DNA from: Pyxidicoccus caerfyrddinensis
GTDB taxonomy: Bacteria; Myxococcota; Myxococcia; Myxococcales; Myxococcaceae
Direction of reading: 5' to 3'
DNA length: 64,000 nt
Assembly: GCF_010894405.1 (NCBI RefSeq)
Contig: NZ_JAAIYA010000003.1
Location: 248,001 to 312,000 of the forward strand
Shown here: positions 53,438 through 64,000 of the stretch, one piece after another
Position numbering within the stretch: position 1 is the first letter of the stretch
Layout: every line of letters begins with the position of its first letter
Translations under genes and position numbers: made by a program
The notes under the pieces: model-generated
Told to the model about the DNA's origin: nothing
Databases searched by the model: none
What the model saw: only the letters and a program-made list of their open reading frames with translations

Positions 53438-54991
53438 TCAGCGCGCCGCCAGCCTGTCTCGCAGCAGGTGCTTCTGCACCTTGCCCAGTGCATTGCGAGG
53501 CAGTGCCTCCACGAAGACCACGCGGCGCGGCTTCTTGAAGCTGGCGAGCCGGTCCTTGCACCAGTCCACCAGTGCCTGCGCTTCCGGCGCGGGCACACCG
53601 GCGGGCGGCACCACCACCGCCACCACCTGCTCGCCGAAGTCCGCGTCTGGCATTCCGAGCACCGCGACCTCCGCGACGCCGGGGTGCGAGGCGAGCACCT
53701 CCTCCACCTCGCGCGGGTACACGTTGAAGCCGCCGCTGATGATGAGCTCGCGCGCGCGGCCGGTAATCCGCAGGTAGCCGTCCGCGTCGTGCTCGCCGAG
53801 GTCACCGGTGCGGAACCAGCCCTCCGCGTCGAAGGACTCGGTGGTGGCGTCCGGGCGGCGCCAGTAGCCGGCGAAGACGTGGGGCCCGCGCACTTCAATC
53901 TCGCCCGTCTCGCCGCGGGCCAGCGGCTTGCGCGAGCGCACGTCCACCACGCGCGCCTCCTGGCCGGGGTAGGGGAAGCCCACCGTGCCGGGGCGGCGCT
54001 CGCCGTCGTACGGGTTGGTGGTGTTCATGATGGTCTCCGTCATCCCGTACCGCTCCAGGATGCGCGCGCCGAACTCCGCCTCGATGTCGCCGAAGAGCTG
54101 CGGGCTCAGCGGCGCCGAGCCGGACACCCACAGCCGCAGCTTGTGAGGCTTCACACCCGTGCGCCGCGCCTCCTCCAGCAGGCGCCCGTACATGGTGGGC
54201 ACGCCGAAGAACATCGTGAGCGAGGCGTCATCGCGCAGCGCCTCCAGTGCCTCCGACGCGACGAAGCGCCGGCGCAGGTCCGCGCTGGCGCCGGTGTAGA
54301 GCGTGCCGTGCAGGCCCACCATGAGGCCGTGGGTGTGGAACAGCGGCAGCGCGAGCAGCAGGCGGTCTTTCTCCGTCCAGCCCCAAGCCTCGGTGACGGC
54401 CTTCACGTTGGCCAGCAGGTTGCGGTGCAGCAGCATGGCGCCCTTGGAGCGGCCCGTGGTGCCGGAGGTGTAACCCAGCACCGCCAGCTCCTCGGGACGC
54501 GGCAGCTCCAGCGGCGTGGAGGAGGCGGCGGTGCCCTGCGCGAGCAGCGTGTCGAAGGGCACCACCGTGAGGGACGCGGGAAGCGCGGTGGCCGGAGCCT
54601 CCACGGTGACGAGCCACTGGAGCGAGGGGAGCTGCTCCCGCAGTGGCGCCAGCTCCGCCGCACCGGCCGCGCCGGTGACGCATGCGCGCACCTCCGCGTC
54701 GGAGAGGATGTGGGCCAGCTCCACCTGCTTGTACGCGGTGTTGACGAGCACCACCACGCCGCCCGCGTGCTGCACGCCGAGGTAGGCGATGGCGAACTGC
54801 GGACTGTTCTCCAGGAACAGCGCCACGCGCTCCCCGCGCTGCAGCCCGAGCGCCTTCAGGCCCCGAGCGAACTCGGCGACGCGTCCGGCGAGCGCGCCAT
54901 AGGTGTACGCCTCGCCCTCGAAGGTGAGCAGCGGGCGAGACGGAGTGCGGTGGGCGTGGTCCAGGAAGGCTTCGAGCAGGGAGGCCGGCAT
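53438..54991 (-). CDS. AMP-dependent acyl-CoA synthetase
   Basis: A 517-residue ANL-superfamily enzyme activating a carboxylic acid to acyl-CoA through an acyl-AMP. Core motifs: phosphate loop LGYTSGTTGRSKGAM, A5 region ERYGMTETIMN, hinge GEIEVRGPHVFAGYW and GYLRITGRARELIISGG, and the catalytic lysine near the C-terminus in PRNALGKVQKHLL. Overall it resembles malonyl- and medium/long-chain acyl-CoA synthetases; substrate is unclear. The ATG at 54991 gives the standard N-terminus. Confidence 0.88.
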   Translation of the reverse strand: MPASLLEAFLDHAHRTPSRPLLTFEGEAYTYGALAGRVAEFARGLKALGLQRGERVALFLENSPQFAIAYLGVQHAGGVVVLVNTAYKQVELAHILSDAEVRACVTGAAGAAELAPLREQLPSLQWLVTVEAPATALPASLTVVPFDTLLAQGTAASSTPLELPRPEELAVLGYTSGTTGRSKGAMLLHRNLLANVKAVTEAWGWTEKDRLLLALPLFHTHGLMVGLHGTLYTGASADLRRRFVASEALEALRDDASLTMFFGVPTMYGRLLEEARRTGVKPHKLRLWVSGSAPLSPQLFGDIEAEFGARILERYGMTETIMNTTNPYDGERRPGTVGFPYPGQEARVVDVRSRKPLARGETGEIEVRGPHVFAGYWRRPDATTESFDAEGWFRTGDLGEHDADGYLRITGRARELIISGGFNVYPREVEEVLASHPGVAEVAVLGMPDADFGEQVVAVVVPPAGVPAPEAQALVDWCKDRLASFKKPRRVVFVEALPRNALGKVQKHLLRDRLAAR

Positions 54992-55028
54992 GGCGGCGCA
55001 GCCTACCGCCAGCGCCCCGGCGGGAGGC

Positions 55029-55070
55029 CCGGACAATCATGCTCGGGTAATAAATGAATAAACGGAATAG
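55029..55070. promoter_or_regulatory. AT-rich divergent promoter candidate
   Basis: An AT-rich island (GGTAATAAATGAATAAACGG) stands out in the GC-rich surroundings between the divergent acyl-CoA synthetase and the glycosidase gene. It contains TAATAA as a possible -10 element on the plus strand. CCCG and CGGG half-sites flank it. No clear -35 was identified. Confidence 0.35.
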
Positions 55071-55117
55071 CAGGTTCCTGGCTAGGGTGGCCCATTCCTC
55101 TTCTCCAGGAGCCATCC

Positions 55118-56680
55118 ATGACTTGGGAGTTCCGCCGTTGGAGCCGGTTGCTCGCGGTGCTGCTGACGGGGTTGGTGATGCCCACGGTGGCGTCGGCGCA
55201 GCTGCCGTACCCCACGCGCAGCGCGTACCGCATCAAGAGCGTGCAGCCCGACTTCTGGCCCAGCTACGACGAAATCGCGGGCAACAACACGGGCGGCGTG
55301 GCCATGAACCTGGTGTGGGCCAACTGGGAGCCGTCGGTGCAGGCGCCGCCGTGCGCGGCGGGGCGGGTGGAGTACAGCGGGCGCTGCTACGTGCTGGACG
55401 CGGGGGTGGACGCGGCCATCCGCGAGTGGACGGCGCGCGGCCTGGTGGTGACGGCGATTGTGTACGGCGTGCCCGCCTGGGCGCGCGCGGGGCGGGTGTG
55501 CACGCCGGCCGCGCCGGGCTTCGAAATCTTCTGCGCGCCCAACAACGCGGCGGACTACGGGCGCTTCGCCGGCATGCTGTCGTGGCTCTACAACGGACAG
55601 AATGGCCATGGCCGCATCGCGGACTTCGTCATCCACAACGAGGTCAACTCCAACGACTGGTTCGACATCGGCTGCGGGCAGGGCGCGGGGGCGTGCAACG
55701 TCACGGCGTGGCTGGACACGTACGCGGCCAACTACAACGCGGCCTATGACCAGGTGGTGGCGTGGCAGCCCGCGGCGAAGGTGCTCATCTCGCTGACGCA
55801 CCACTTCGGCACCGAGTTCGACCAGCCCTCGGCCTCGAGCCCGCTGCTGTCGGGCATCACCGTCATCAGCGGCATCGCCGCGCGGGCGGGCTCGCGCTCG
55901 TGGCGCGTGGCGTACCACCCGTATGCGCCGGACCTCTTGCGGCCCCAGTTCTCCGCGGACGACTACCCGCGCGTGACGTACGGCAACCTGGGCGTGCTGG
56001 CGGGCTGGTTGCGCAAGACGTACCCGGGCCGGCCGCACGCGTGGGAAATCCAGCTCACGGAGAGTGGCATCCACTCGGGCAGCCCGCAGTCCTCCGAGGC
56101 CGCGCAGCAGGCCGCGGTCTGCGACACGTTCCGCAACGTGCTCGGGACGCCGGGCATCGAGAACTACGTCTACCACCGCATGCAGGACAACGCGGCGGAG
56201 GGCGGGCTGGCGCTCGGGCTGCGCCGCACGGACGGCAGCGCGAAGCCGTCGTGGTCCACGTGGGCACTGGCGAACCGCAATGACTTGAACCCGCCCCAGC
56301 TCTCCTGCGGCTTCGAGGACCTGCCGTACACGCGCCTGCGCCGGGCCTACCACTCCACGAAGGGCCACTGGGCGTCGTCGCGGCTGCCTCCTCCGGGCTT
56401 CGGGGTGGAGCGCTCGTGGCGGCTGCTGCGCGACGCGGCCGCGAACACGCGACTGTTGTACGAGTGCCGCGTGGGCAACCACAACCTGCTCTCGCCGGAT
56501 GTGAACTGCGAGGGTCAGTTCGCGATGGGGCCGGTGGGCTACATCTACACCTCGCAGGTGACGGGCACGGTGCCGCTGTACCGCTGCCGCATCGGGCAGG
56601 GGCAGGACCACTTCATCTCCGGTGCGTCCAACTGCGAGGGACAGGTGACGGAGCAGCTCCTCGGCTACGCGGTGCCGTAG
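55118..56680 (+). CDS. Secreted TIM-barrel glycosidase-like protein with C-terminal repeats
   Basis: A 520-residue protein. Signal peptide ends PTVASAQ (about residue 28). The barrel resembles clan GH-A enzymes: the acid/base candidate is Glu175 in FVIHNEVNS and the nucleophile Glu315 in EIQLTESG. Residues 420-520 contain two homologous repeats ([22 protein letters not shown] and [20 protein letters not shown], shown in part), of a DUF5648-like type that may bind ligands. It is probably a secreted polysaccharide-degrading enzyme. The family number cannot be fixed by eye. Confidence 0.75.
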   Translation: MTWEFRRWSRLLAVLLTGLVMPTVASAQLPYPTRSAYRIKSVQPDFWPSYDEIAGNNTGGVAMNLVWANWEPSVQAPPCAAGRVEYSGRCYVLDAGVDAAIREWTARGLVVTAIVYGVPAWARAGRVCTPAAPGFEIFCAPNNAADYGRFAGMLSWLYNGQNGHGRIADFVIHNEVNSNDWFDIGCGQGAGACNVTAWLDTYAANYNAAYDQVVAWQPAAKVLISLTHHFGTEFDQPSASSPLLSGITVISGIAARAGSRSWRVAYHPYAPDLLRPQFSADDYPRVTYGNLGVLAGWLRKTYPGRPHAWEIQLTESGIHSGSPQSSEAAQQAAVCDTFRNVLGTPGIENYVYHRMQDNAAEGGLALGLRRTDGSAKPSWSTWALANRNDLNPPQLSCGFEDLPYTRLRRAYHSTKGHWASSRLPPPGFGVERSWRLLRDAAANTRLLYECRVGNHNLLSPDVNCEGQFAMGPVGYIYTSQVTGTVPLYRCRIGQGQDHFISGASNCEGQVTEQLLGYAVP

Positions 56681-57489
56681 CGCTGGAAGTCGGTGGGGCA
56701 GTGGGCGCAGAAGACGCTCACTGCCTTCGAGTGGTCTCTTACGAGCTCCCGCAGGCGCGCCTGGTTCGCCACGCGCGCCGGGTTGTCCGTCGAGCGCAGC
56801 CACTGGAAGAGGGCCACACCGGGCGGGCTGCGCGGGGACACCGGGTGGATTTCGCGGTGGCTGAAGTACGCATCCCCCGCGTGGAGCAGCCAGCCGCCCG
56901 GGGTCTTCACCGCGATGCCGCAGTGGCCGTCCGAGTGGCCGACGAGCGGGACGATGAGCACCTCGTCGGAGAGGCCGGGGATGGGGCGCACGGCCTCGAA
57001 GCCGAACCAGCGCTCGCCGTCCACCGCGTGCACGTTCCACCGGGGCCCGTGGGCCCACTGCTGGGGCCGGTAGCCGAACTTCTTGCTGCGGTCCACGGGC
57101 TTCATCGCGGCGGCATGCTCGTCGCGGAAGACATGCACCTCGGCGGTGGGGAAGTCCGCCAGGCCGCCCGCGTGGTCCAGGTCCAGGTGCGTGGGGAGGA
57201 TGTGGCGCACGTCCTCGCGCTTGAAGCCGAGCTGCTCGACACGCGCGACGGCGGTCTCACGCGGGTCCAGCCGGGGCGCGTTGCGCTTGATGAAGCGCTG
57301 GCCCAGGCGTGAGGGGTCCTGGATGTCGTGCGTGCCCAGGCCGGTGTCGACCAGGGCGAGGCCCTGGGAGGTCTCCAGCACGAGGCAGTGGCAGACCATC
57401 TGTGCGCGAGAGAAGAAGCTGCCCTCGCCCAGCACGAAGCGGGCGCTGGCGGGGCAGAGGGTGCCGCAGTTGATGTGGTGGACTCGCAT
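56665..57489 (-). CDS. Metallo-beta-lactamase fold hydrolase
   Basis: A 274-residue MBL-fold protein. The zinc motif is [10 protein letters not shown] (TxHxDxDH type); later ligands lie in VGHSDGHCG and HAGDAYF. Similar proteins hydrolyse lactones or thioesters, and the short form resembles quorum-quenching lactonases, though this was not tested. The ATG at 57489 starts [14 protein letters not shown]. It overlaps the convergent glycosidase end by 16 bases. Confidence 0.83.
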   Translation of the reverse strand: MRVHHINCGTLCPASARFVLGEGSFFSRAQMVCHCLVLETSQGLALVDTGLGTHDIQDPSRLGQRFIKRNAPRLDPRETAVARVEQLGFKREDVRHILPTHLDLDHAGGLADFPTAEVHVFRDEHAAAMKPVDRSKKFGYRPQQWAHGPRWNVHAVDGERWFGFEAVRPIPGLSDEVLIVPLVGHSDGHCGIAVKTPGGWLLHAGDAYFSHREIHPVSPRSPPGVALFQWLRSTDNPARVANQARLRELVRDHSKAVSVFCAHCPTDFQRYGTA

Positions 57490-57574
57490 GGTCCGCTTCG
57501 AATAGGCGCGATGGCCTGGGGGCGATTGGAGGAATCGGCCATTCCTCCCGGCACGGGTTGAAGGCGGTGGAGCG

Positions 57575-58390
57575 GTGGCCCATGCTTGGGGCGTGACTGT
57601 CTCGGTCCTCCCCGTTGCGCCCGCGAGCGCGCTGTCGCGCTTCGTGAAGTGCTTCCGCGTCATCTCCGGCGGAGACGACGAGGGCTCCTTCATCCGGCTA
57701 CCGGATGGCGAGGCGGACCTGGTGCTGCGCTTCACGGCTTCCTACGGTGGGGTGCATGCCATCGGCACGCGCTTGAGCGTGCTGCGCAAGCCGGTGGACG
57801 TGGTGCCGCCGCAGACGCTCGTGGTGCGCTTCAAGCCCGGGGGCGCCTATCCCTTCTTCGGCGTGCCCATGTCCGAGCTCACCAACCGCATCGTGTCCAT
57901 CGACACGCTCTGGGGCGCGGACGGCTCGCGCCTGCGTGAGAGGCTCGGGGACGCGGCCTCTGTATCCGAGCGGCTGCACGTGCTGGAAGGCGTCCTCACG
58001 GAGCGCATCCAGCGCGGAGACGTGTTCGAGCCCGCCGGGGCGTACGTCGTGCGGCGCGCCGTCCGACTCATCACCGAGGCCACCGAGCTGCCACGCGTCG
58101 AGGGACTGGCGCGCGAATTGGGCATCAGCCCGCGGCACCTGCGACGCGCCTTCGAGGACGTGGTGGGCGTGGGCCCGAAGGAGTTCGCGCGAGTCGTGCG
58201 GTTCCAGCGCGCGGTGCGCGCCTCACAGCGCGCCACCACGCCGGACTGGGGCGCCATCGCCGCGGCGACGGGCTACTACGACCAGTCCCACCTCATCACC
58301 GAGTTCAAGGCGCTGACGGGCGTCACGCCCCGCGTGCTCCTGCGCCCGCTCAGCGCGTCTCCTGCTGGAAGGTCTTCACCAGCGCGTTGA
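57575..58390 (+). CDS. AraC-family transcriptional regulator
   Basis: A 271-residue protein. The C-terminal AraC domain has two HTHs: LARELGISPRHLRRAFEDVV and AAATGYYDQSHLITEFKALT. The N-terminal region (SFIRLPDGEADLVLRFTASY) matches the DUF6597-like sensor in this subgroup. The start is GTG at 57575, with a GTG at 57593 as alternative; both have purine-rich sites. It is divergent from the MBL hydrolase, so it may control it. The end overlaps the convergent lipoprotein gene by 41 bases. Confidence 0.85.
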   Translation: MAHAWGVTVSVLPVAPASALSRFVKCFRVISGGDDEGSFIRLPDGEADLVLRFTASYGGVHAIGTRLSVLRKPVDVVPPQTLVVRFKPGGAYPFFGVPMSELTNRIVSIDTLWGADGSRLRERLGDAASVSERLHVLEGVLTERIQRGDVFEPAGAYVVRRAVRLITEATELPRVEGLARELGISPRHLRRAFEDVVGVGPKEFARVVRFQRAVRASQRATTPDWGAIAAATGYYDQSHLITEFKALTGVTPRVLLRPLSASPAGRSSPAR

Positions 58391-58721
58391 TGCGCCGCCC
58401 GGTGGGGTCTTCCTTCCGGGGGTCGGCGATGACGAGCACGAGCTTGCCGGAGACCACCGTGGAGCCCACGGTGTTGCCGACGAGCGTCCACCCGGCCTCC
58501 TCGGCCTGCTTGGCCTTCTCGGCGTTGTCGAAGACGCACACCGTGGTGTCCAGGCCGCTCACCTTGCCGGCCTGGCACTTTCCACCGGGCAGCTTCTCGC
58601 CGGCATCGGTGAACGCCGAGGGCGACTCTCCGGCCGCCTTCCACGCATCAATCACATCGTCCGCGCCGCTGGAGCAGCCCGCCACCAGCAGGGCCATCAG
58701 CGGGAATGCCGCGCGCCGCAT
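58350..58721 (-). CDS. Small lipoprotein of unknown function
   Basis: A 123-residue protein with lipobox LLVAGCSSG (Cys16). The mature protein has a helical segment (DVIDAWKAAGESPSAF) and beta strands (GWTLVGNTVGSTVVSGKLVL), with two Cys. No family was recognised. It starts three bases after the stop of the His-rich protein gene, so they are co-transcribed. Its 3' end is antisense to the AraC coding region for 41 bases. Confidence 0.7.
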   Translation of the reverse strand: MRRAAFPLMALLVAGCSSGADDVIDAWKAAGESPSAFTDAGEKLPGGKCQAGKVSGLDTTVCVFDNAEKAKQAEEAGWTLVGNTVGSTVVSGKLVLVIADPRKEDPTGRRINALVKTFQQETR

Positions 58722-58723
58722 GC

Positions 58724-59473
58724 TCAGTGCCGTCCCTTGTGCTTCTTGTGCTTCTTGTGCTTCCTGTAGTCGTCGTGGCCGCAGTGGTCGTCGTGGTGGT
58801 GCTCGTGCACGACGCGCTCCTCGCGAATGATGACCACCTCGCGCTCGGGCGGAGGAGGCGGAGGAGGGGGAGGAGTGCCCACCCGCACCTCGATGCTGGG
58901 CACCGGGAGGTTGAGGCCCACCTGGATGATGGGGCCGTGGTACTCGGGCGGCGGGGCCACCCGCACCACCGGGCGCGGGGCGCTCCAGGGGCGGTAGACC
59001 GCGTTGACGCGCAACAGCTTCGGGCTCGCCAGCTTGTACTCCTCGGGGTACTCGCCCGCGTAGTAGGAGACGTCCTCCTTCTCCACGAACTCGTGGCGCG
59101 GCGGCGGCTCGTAGGCGTGGTAGTGCGGCCCGTCCTGGTAGCAGTACTCCACGTCGTCCTCATCCGCGTCGACGTGGATGATGACGTTGATGACCACCGG
59201 ATGATGCCCGTAGTAGGCGTGCCGCGGGCCCTCGTAGCCGAAGGGCGTCGGGTCCCCGATGAAGACGTAGACGTTGTCGCGCGTGCGGTAGAGCACGTCC
59301 GCGTGCAGCGGCGAGGCGGTGTGCACGTGCGTCATCTCGATGTGGCACAGCCCATCCGCGGGCTGGCCGGTGCGCGGATGCAGGCCCGCGTACTTCCACT
59401 GCTTCGCCTCGGCCACGCCGGCGGCGGTGAGCAGGAGCACCGCGGACAGGCCGGCCAGATTCAGTCGTGACAT
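58724..59473 (-). CDS. Secreted His-rich, proline-rich envelope protein
   Basis: A 249-residue protein. Signal peptide ends GVAEA (about residue 23). The mature part contains many His and Tyr residues ([38 protein letters not shown]), then a polyproline run, and ends in a His/Lys-rich tail ([20 protein letters not shown], shown in part) built partly of a repeated KHK unit. Such tails bind Ni, Zn or Cu. A GAGGAAGAAC site precedes the ATG. A metal-binding envelope role is inferred. Confidence 0.72.
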   Translation of the reverse strand: MSRLNLAGLSAVLLLTAAGVAEAKQWKYAGLHPRTGQPADGLCHIEMTHVHTASPLHADVLYRTRDNVYVFIGDPTPFGYEGPRHAYYGHHPVVINVIIHVDADEDDVEYCYQDGPHYHAYEPPPRHEFVEKEDVSYYAGEYPEEYKLASPKLLRVNAVYRPWSAPRPVVRVAPPPEYHGPIIQVGLNLPVPSIEVRVGTPPPPPPPPPEREVVIIREERVVHEHHHDDHCGHDDYRKHKKHKKHKGRH

Positions 59474-59678
59474 GGTGGGGTTCTTCCTCGGGGGACGGAC
59501 GTCATACCAGACCCTGTGGGTGTGGGACCGAGCACACTCGGGATCGCGACTCCCACGCGGCATGTCTGCCTGCCTGCTCCGGGAGCGCTCAGCGGACAGC
59601 CAGCGCGAAACATTTCCACCTCGCGACACGCCGAACCAGGATGCGCGCCCCGGAGTAACCTCCGCGCTCCGCCTCCCG

Positions 59679-60351
59679 ATGCTCCCCGCCCCCCACACGC
59701 TCCGCCGCTGGCTGCTCGCGATTGCGGGGGGGCTGACCGCCCTGGGGATGGGCGTGGAGGTGGCGTTCTACACACAGGACGCGCGGACGCTCGAGCCCCT
59801 CGTCGCGTTCCTCTCCCTCAGCTACGAGCGCAACCTTCCCACCTGGTACGCCTCGGGGCTGCTGCTGGCGTGTGCGTTCCTGCTGGCGGCCATTGCCCGG
59901 ACCGCGACGCTCGCGCGCGCCCCGGGGCGGCATCACTGGTGGGCGCTGGCGGTGGCCTTCGCCTACATCTCGCTGGACGAGAGCGTGGGCCTTCACGAGA
60001 ACCTGGGGGACCTGCTCTCGCTGGGCGGAGTGCTGTTCTTCACGTGGGTGGTGCCGGCGGCCGCCGTGGTGGTGCTGGGCGGGCTCGCCTTCCTGCCCTT
60101 CCTCGCGCGGCTCCCGTCGCGCCGGCGCTGGCAGTTCATCCTGGCCGGCGTCGTGTACGTGGGCGGCGCGCTGGCCATGGAGCTGCCGCTGGGGTGGTGG
60201 ACGGAGCGGCATGGCAACGACAACCTCGTGTACGCGCTCATCGACCACGTGGAGGAGGCGTTGGAGCTGGTGGGGGCCAGCCTCTTCCTCGCGGCGCTGG
60301 CGGAGGAGCTGGGCGAGCGGGTGGTGCTGACGGCGCGACAGGAGGCGGCGC

Positions 60352-60380
<29 letters not shown>
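59679..60380 (+). CDS. Multi-pass membrane protein with conserved Asp/Glu/His motif
   Basis: A 233-residue protein with about six predicted membrane helices. The segment [17 protein letters not shown] near residue 100 has acidic residues and a His in a likely membrane-edge position; similar motifs occur in other uncharacterised bacterial membrane proteins. A second acidic stretch, [17 protein letters not shown], follows. The ATG at 59679 gives a natural helix start. It overlaps the next membrane-protein gene by 29 bases, so the two probably act together. Confidence 0.7.
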
Positions 60381-61428
<1,048 letters not shown>

Positions 61429-61485
61429 GGCTCGCCTGCTCCCCCGGTCCTCTTCGCGTCCTGGAGCTTGTTATCGTGCGCGCCC

Positions 61486-63210
61486 ATGAGTGAGCCCACG
61501 GCCGTTTCGGATCCTCGCATCGGCTCGGTGCTGCAGGAGCGCTACCGCATCATCGAGCGGCTCGCCGCGGGCGGCATGGGCATCGTCTACCGGGGCGAGC
61601 GGCTGGAGGTGGGCAAGGCCGTGGCCATCAAGTTCCTCCACGCCTGGGCGGCCCGGGACGAGGACTTCCGCAAGCGGTTCCAGGTGGAGGCGCGCGCGAT
61701 GAGCCGCCTCACCCATCCGTGCTGTGTGTCGGTCATCGACTTCGGTGTGGACCAGGACTCGCCGTACATGGTCATGGACTTCGTCACCGGAGAGACGCTG
61801 CGGGGCCTGCTGCGCGAAGGCCCGCTGCCCCTGGCCCGGGCCCTGGCCACCGTGCGGCAGGTGCTCGCCGGGCTGGCCCATGCCCATGGGCAGGGCATCA
61901 TCCACCGCGACATCAAACCCGAGAACATCATCGTCACCCATGCCGTCGGGCTCGGGGAGCAGGTGCGCATCCTCGACTTCGGGCTGGCCAAGCTCCGGGA
62001 CGAGGTGACGGGAATCACCTCGGGGATGATGCTCGGGACTCCGGCGTACATGGCCCCGGAGCAGATTCACGGCGAGCCGGTGGGGCCTCCGACGGACCTG
62101 TATGCCACCGGCGTGCTGCTCTTCGAGCTGCTCACCGCGAAGAAGCCCTTCTCCGCGCCGGGCACCGCGGAGCTGCTGCGCATGCACCGCGAGGTGACGC
62201 CTCCGCTGCTGCGCGAGGCGGCCCCCGAAGCCGGCTTCTCCGCCGGGCTCGAGGCCGTGGTGGCGAAGGCCCTGGCGAAGGCCCCAGGGGAGCGCTTCCA
62301 GTCCTCGGCCGAGTTCCTGGCCGCGCTCGAGACGGAGCGTCCGGCGGTCTTCCTCTCCGCGCCCGAGCCCGCGAGCCCCGTGGCCTCCACGCCGGCACGT
62401 CCGGAGGAGGCGGCGCAGGTGACGGAGAGCGCGCCGGCGCCGACCCGCGAGCTGCGGGTTCGTACTCCGGTCGGGGCCCAGGCTCCGGTACCGGCGCGGG
62501 AGGCTTCAGTGGAAGCCGTGGTGGCGGCGGTGCCGGACTCCTCGCGGAGTGACTCCACGGTGCGCGTCCCCGCCGCACGGCCACCCGCCCCCGAGGCGAA
62601 GGTCCGCGCCACTCCCGCCCCGTCCCCGTTCGCCAGCTTCCGCTCACGCGCCGTGTCGGGAGGCGCCGGGGGGCTCGTGTTGCTGGGGGCGGGCCTCGTC
62701 TGGTGGGCGGTCTCCTCGACTGCGCGTCCATCTCCCTCGGCCTCGAAGGGTGGGGAGGCAGGGGAGGGCGCTCGGACGGGCTCGGCGCCTGCCGGCGCCT
62801 GGCGGGCCGTCCCGGAGCAGCTCCCGGGCATCGACGAGGTCCATCGCTTGATTGAGGCCCAGCGGCGGGACGCGGCGCTGGCGGCCCTGAAGAAGCTGGC
62901 CGCGAAGCACCCGGCGAGCGCCTATGTCCGCTACCTGGAGGGGAACGTCGACTTCGACAACCTTCGCTGGGTGGATGGTGTGGCGGCGTACCGGGCGGCG
63001 CTGCGCAACGACGCCGCGTACCGCAATGAACCCACCCTCATCCAGAACGCCATCCGCTGCCTCGTCAGCGACCGGTTCCACGGCCTCTGCGAGGACTTCA
63101 TCCGCAAGGACCTGGGTGAAGCCGCCGTGCCGTACCTGGAGGATGCCGCCCGTTCCGACCCCATGGCCAACGTGCGGACCCGGGCCTCGGGGCTGCTTCG
63201 CCAGCGTTAG
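61486..63210 (+). CDS. Ser/Thr protein kinase with transmembrane segment
   Basis: A 574-residue kinase. Glycine loop AAGGMGIVYRGE (about 27-38), Lys49, catalytic loop HRDIKPEN (140-147) with a standard Arg, DFG 164-166 and GTPAYMAPEQ. A Pro/Ala/Ser-rich linker (about 285-390) leads to one membrane helix (GGLVLLGAGLVWWAVSS, about 395-412). The extracytoplasmic C-terminus (about 440-574) is helical and TPR-like (DAALAALKKLAAKHPASAYV). The sensor input is unknown. The ATG at 61486 begins MSEPTAV. It stands alone. Confidence 0.9.
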   Translation: MSEPTAVSDPRIGSVLQERYRIIERLAAGGMGIVYRGERLEVGKAVAIKFLHAWAARDEDFRKRFQVEARAMSRLTHPCCVSVIDFGVDQDSPYMVMDFVTGETLRGLLREGPLPLARALATVRQVLAGLAHAHGQGIIHRDIKPENIIVTHAVGLGEQVRILDFGLAKLRDEVTGITSGMMLGTPAYMAPEQIHGEPVGPPTDLYATGVLLFELLTAKKPFSAPGTAELLRMHREVTPPLLREAAPEAGFSAGLEAVVAKALAKAPGERFQSSAEFLAALETERPAVFLSAPEPASPVASTPARPEEAAQVTESAPAPTRELRVRTPVGAQAPVPAREASVEAVVAAVPDSSRSDSTVRVPAARPPAPEAKVRATPAPSPFASFRSRAVSGGAGGLVLLGAGLVWWAVSSTARPSPSASKGGEAGEGARTGSAPAGAWRAVPEQLPGIDEVHRLIEAQRRDAALAALKKLAAKHPASAYVRYLEGNVDFDNLRWVDGVAAYRAALRNDAAYRNEPTLIQNAIRCLVSDRFHGLCEDFIRKDLGEAAVPYLEDAARSDPMANVRTRASGLLRQR

Positions 63211-63286
63211 CGCCTGTCCTGTCATACGACGGGCTGTCGCCAGGAGCGTGTGAGGTGGGCAGGGCCTTTCTGGTGGAAGCGCCGTA

Positions 63287-63499
63287 TCAGCTCGTCTCGG
63301 CCGGGCTTGCCGTGCTCCACAGCAGGTAAGCCAGCTCCGTGGGCAGCAGTGCCTTGACGGTGACGAGCCGCACCTGTCCGGAGGGGACGGCGAGGTGCCC
63401 GGGCAACGTGGCTGCGTCCATGCCCAGCAGCACGCCCACGCGTCCGTCCTTCGTGAGGAGCGGCTCGGGCATCCCCTTCCCGGCGACCTCCATGGACAT
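63287..63499 (-). CDS. Small ORF with good ribosome site
   Basis: A 70-residue product beginning [20 protein letters not shown] site lies four bases before the ATG at 63499. The frame stays open upstream for about 70 further codons, so it could be the C-terminus of a longer or broken gene. The content ([20 protein letters not shown]) looks like an ordinary folded protein. No family was recognised. It is divergent from the phospholipase-like gene. Confidence 0.4.
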   Translation of the reverse strand: MSMEVAGKGMPEPLLTKDGRVGVLLGMDAATLPGHLAVPSGQVRLVTVKALLPTELAYLLWSTASPAETS

Positions 63500-63629
63500 G
63501 AAGCCTCCCTTCACCTGCGCGCGCACCCGCTCGTGCGTGGCCACAGCGCCTCGCAGCACTGCCCGCTGGTGGACGCGGCTCGCATTCGTGGGCTCACGTC
63601 GCACGCTGGACTCAAGGCATCCTCCATCC

Positions 63630-64000
63630 GTGGTCTCTCCCGCTCCTTCACCCACCTCCGACCTGGTCGAGCGCGCCTTCACCCGCACCTCCGGCGCCCT
63701 GCTGATTCCAGGCAATGCAGTCCGGGTCCTCCTCGATGCCGCGGAGAACTATCCCGCGTGGCTCGAAGCCATCCGCTCCGCGCAGCGGTCCATCCTCTTC
63801 GAGAACTACATCATCGAGGAGGACGAGGTCGGCCTCGCCTTCGCGGAAGAGCTCGCGCGGCGTGCCCGCGCCGGAGTGAAGGTCCGCTTGATTCGAGACT
63901 GGATGGGCTCTCGCTCGGGCGCATCGCGCCGGTTCTGGCGCACCCTGGAAGAGGCAGGCGTCGAGCTCCGCGTCTTCAACCCGCCCAGCCTGGCGAGCCC
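63630..64000 (+). CDS. Phospholipase D/cardiolipin synthase-like, 5' part
   Basis: The first 123 codons of a gene that leaves the window. The visible part ([54 protein letters not shown]) matches the beginning of the first PLD domain of cardiolipin synthases; the HKD motif would lie just beyond the edge. The start is taken as GTG at 63630, with GTG at 63588 as an alternative. Such enzymes make cardiolipin from phosphatidylglycerol at the membrane. Confidence 0.78.
   Translation, partial: MVSPAPSPTSDLVERAFTRTSGALLIPGNAVRVLLDAAENYPAWLEAIRSAQRSILFENYIIEEDEVGLAFAEELARRARAGVKVRLIRDWMGSRSGASRRFWRTLEEAGVELRVFNPPSLAS

Overview
The window is very GC-rich (about 70%), almost fully coding and rich in secreted lipoproteins, Ser/Thr kinases with C-terminal tails, KaiC-type ATPases and repeat-companion (TIGR02996-type) proteins. 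This points to a myxobacterium of the Myxococcaceae (Myxococcus, Corallococcus or Pyxidicoccus type). That is an inference from composition and gene content. No rRNA, tRNA, CRISPR array, insertion sequence or phage module was seen. Both window edges cut genes: a lipoprotein on the left and a phospholipase D/cardiolipin synthase-like gene on the right.

Layout. 0-7.7 kb: lipoprotein fragment, small membrane protein, a 75-78 bp tandem-repeat tract, a three-gene coupled operon (HTH regulator, beta-propeller, DUF899), a TRIC-type channel, and a LysR regulator divergent from a quinone oxidoreductase with palindromes between them. 7.7-15.1 kb: a tightly coupled minus-strand operon of a MoxR-type AAA+ ATPase, an unknown protein, a metallopeptidase-vWA protein, two unknown proteins, a 31-codon micro-ORF, a radical SAM enzyme and an aminotransferase-fold protein lacking the PLP lysine. 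This is the strongest candidate for an undescribed system. 15.2-21.9 kb: Kelch protein, LysR/DoxX pair, an outer-membrane-like protein and two lipoproteins. 21.9-29.4 kb: pncB-trxC operon, divergent ldhA, a three-domain universal stress protein and two tandem TIGR02996 paralogues.

29.4-43.7 kb: a metallophosphatase; a sigma factor coupled to a Ser/Thr kinase that carries a zinc-finger anti-sigma-like motif and a TPR-like tail; alanine racemase; two small unknowns; a lipid A acyltransferase divergent from an M1 aminopeptidase lipoprotein; an enoyl-CoA hydratase; and a two-catalytic-domain peptidoglycan hydrolase without a signal peptide. 43.7-48.5 kb: PRPP synthetase-like gene, then a plus-strand run of phosphoribosyltransferase, dienelactone-hydrolase-like, archease and hydrolase-OsmC fusion, followed by oligoribonuclease. 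48.5-64 kb: KaiC-like ATPase with a receiver protein, a secreted trypsin, a GH16 enzyme, a lipoprotein, an acyl-CoA synthetase, a secreted TIM-barrel glycosidase, an MBL hydrolase, an AraC regulator, two envelope proteins, two membrane proteins, a second Ser/Thr kinase and the start of a PLD-family gene.

Most convergent gene pairs are separated by only a few bases or by strong hairpins. Many genes within operons overlap by ATGA, which made start choice reliable there. Protein families were assigned by reading motifs; no database search was run.
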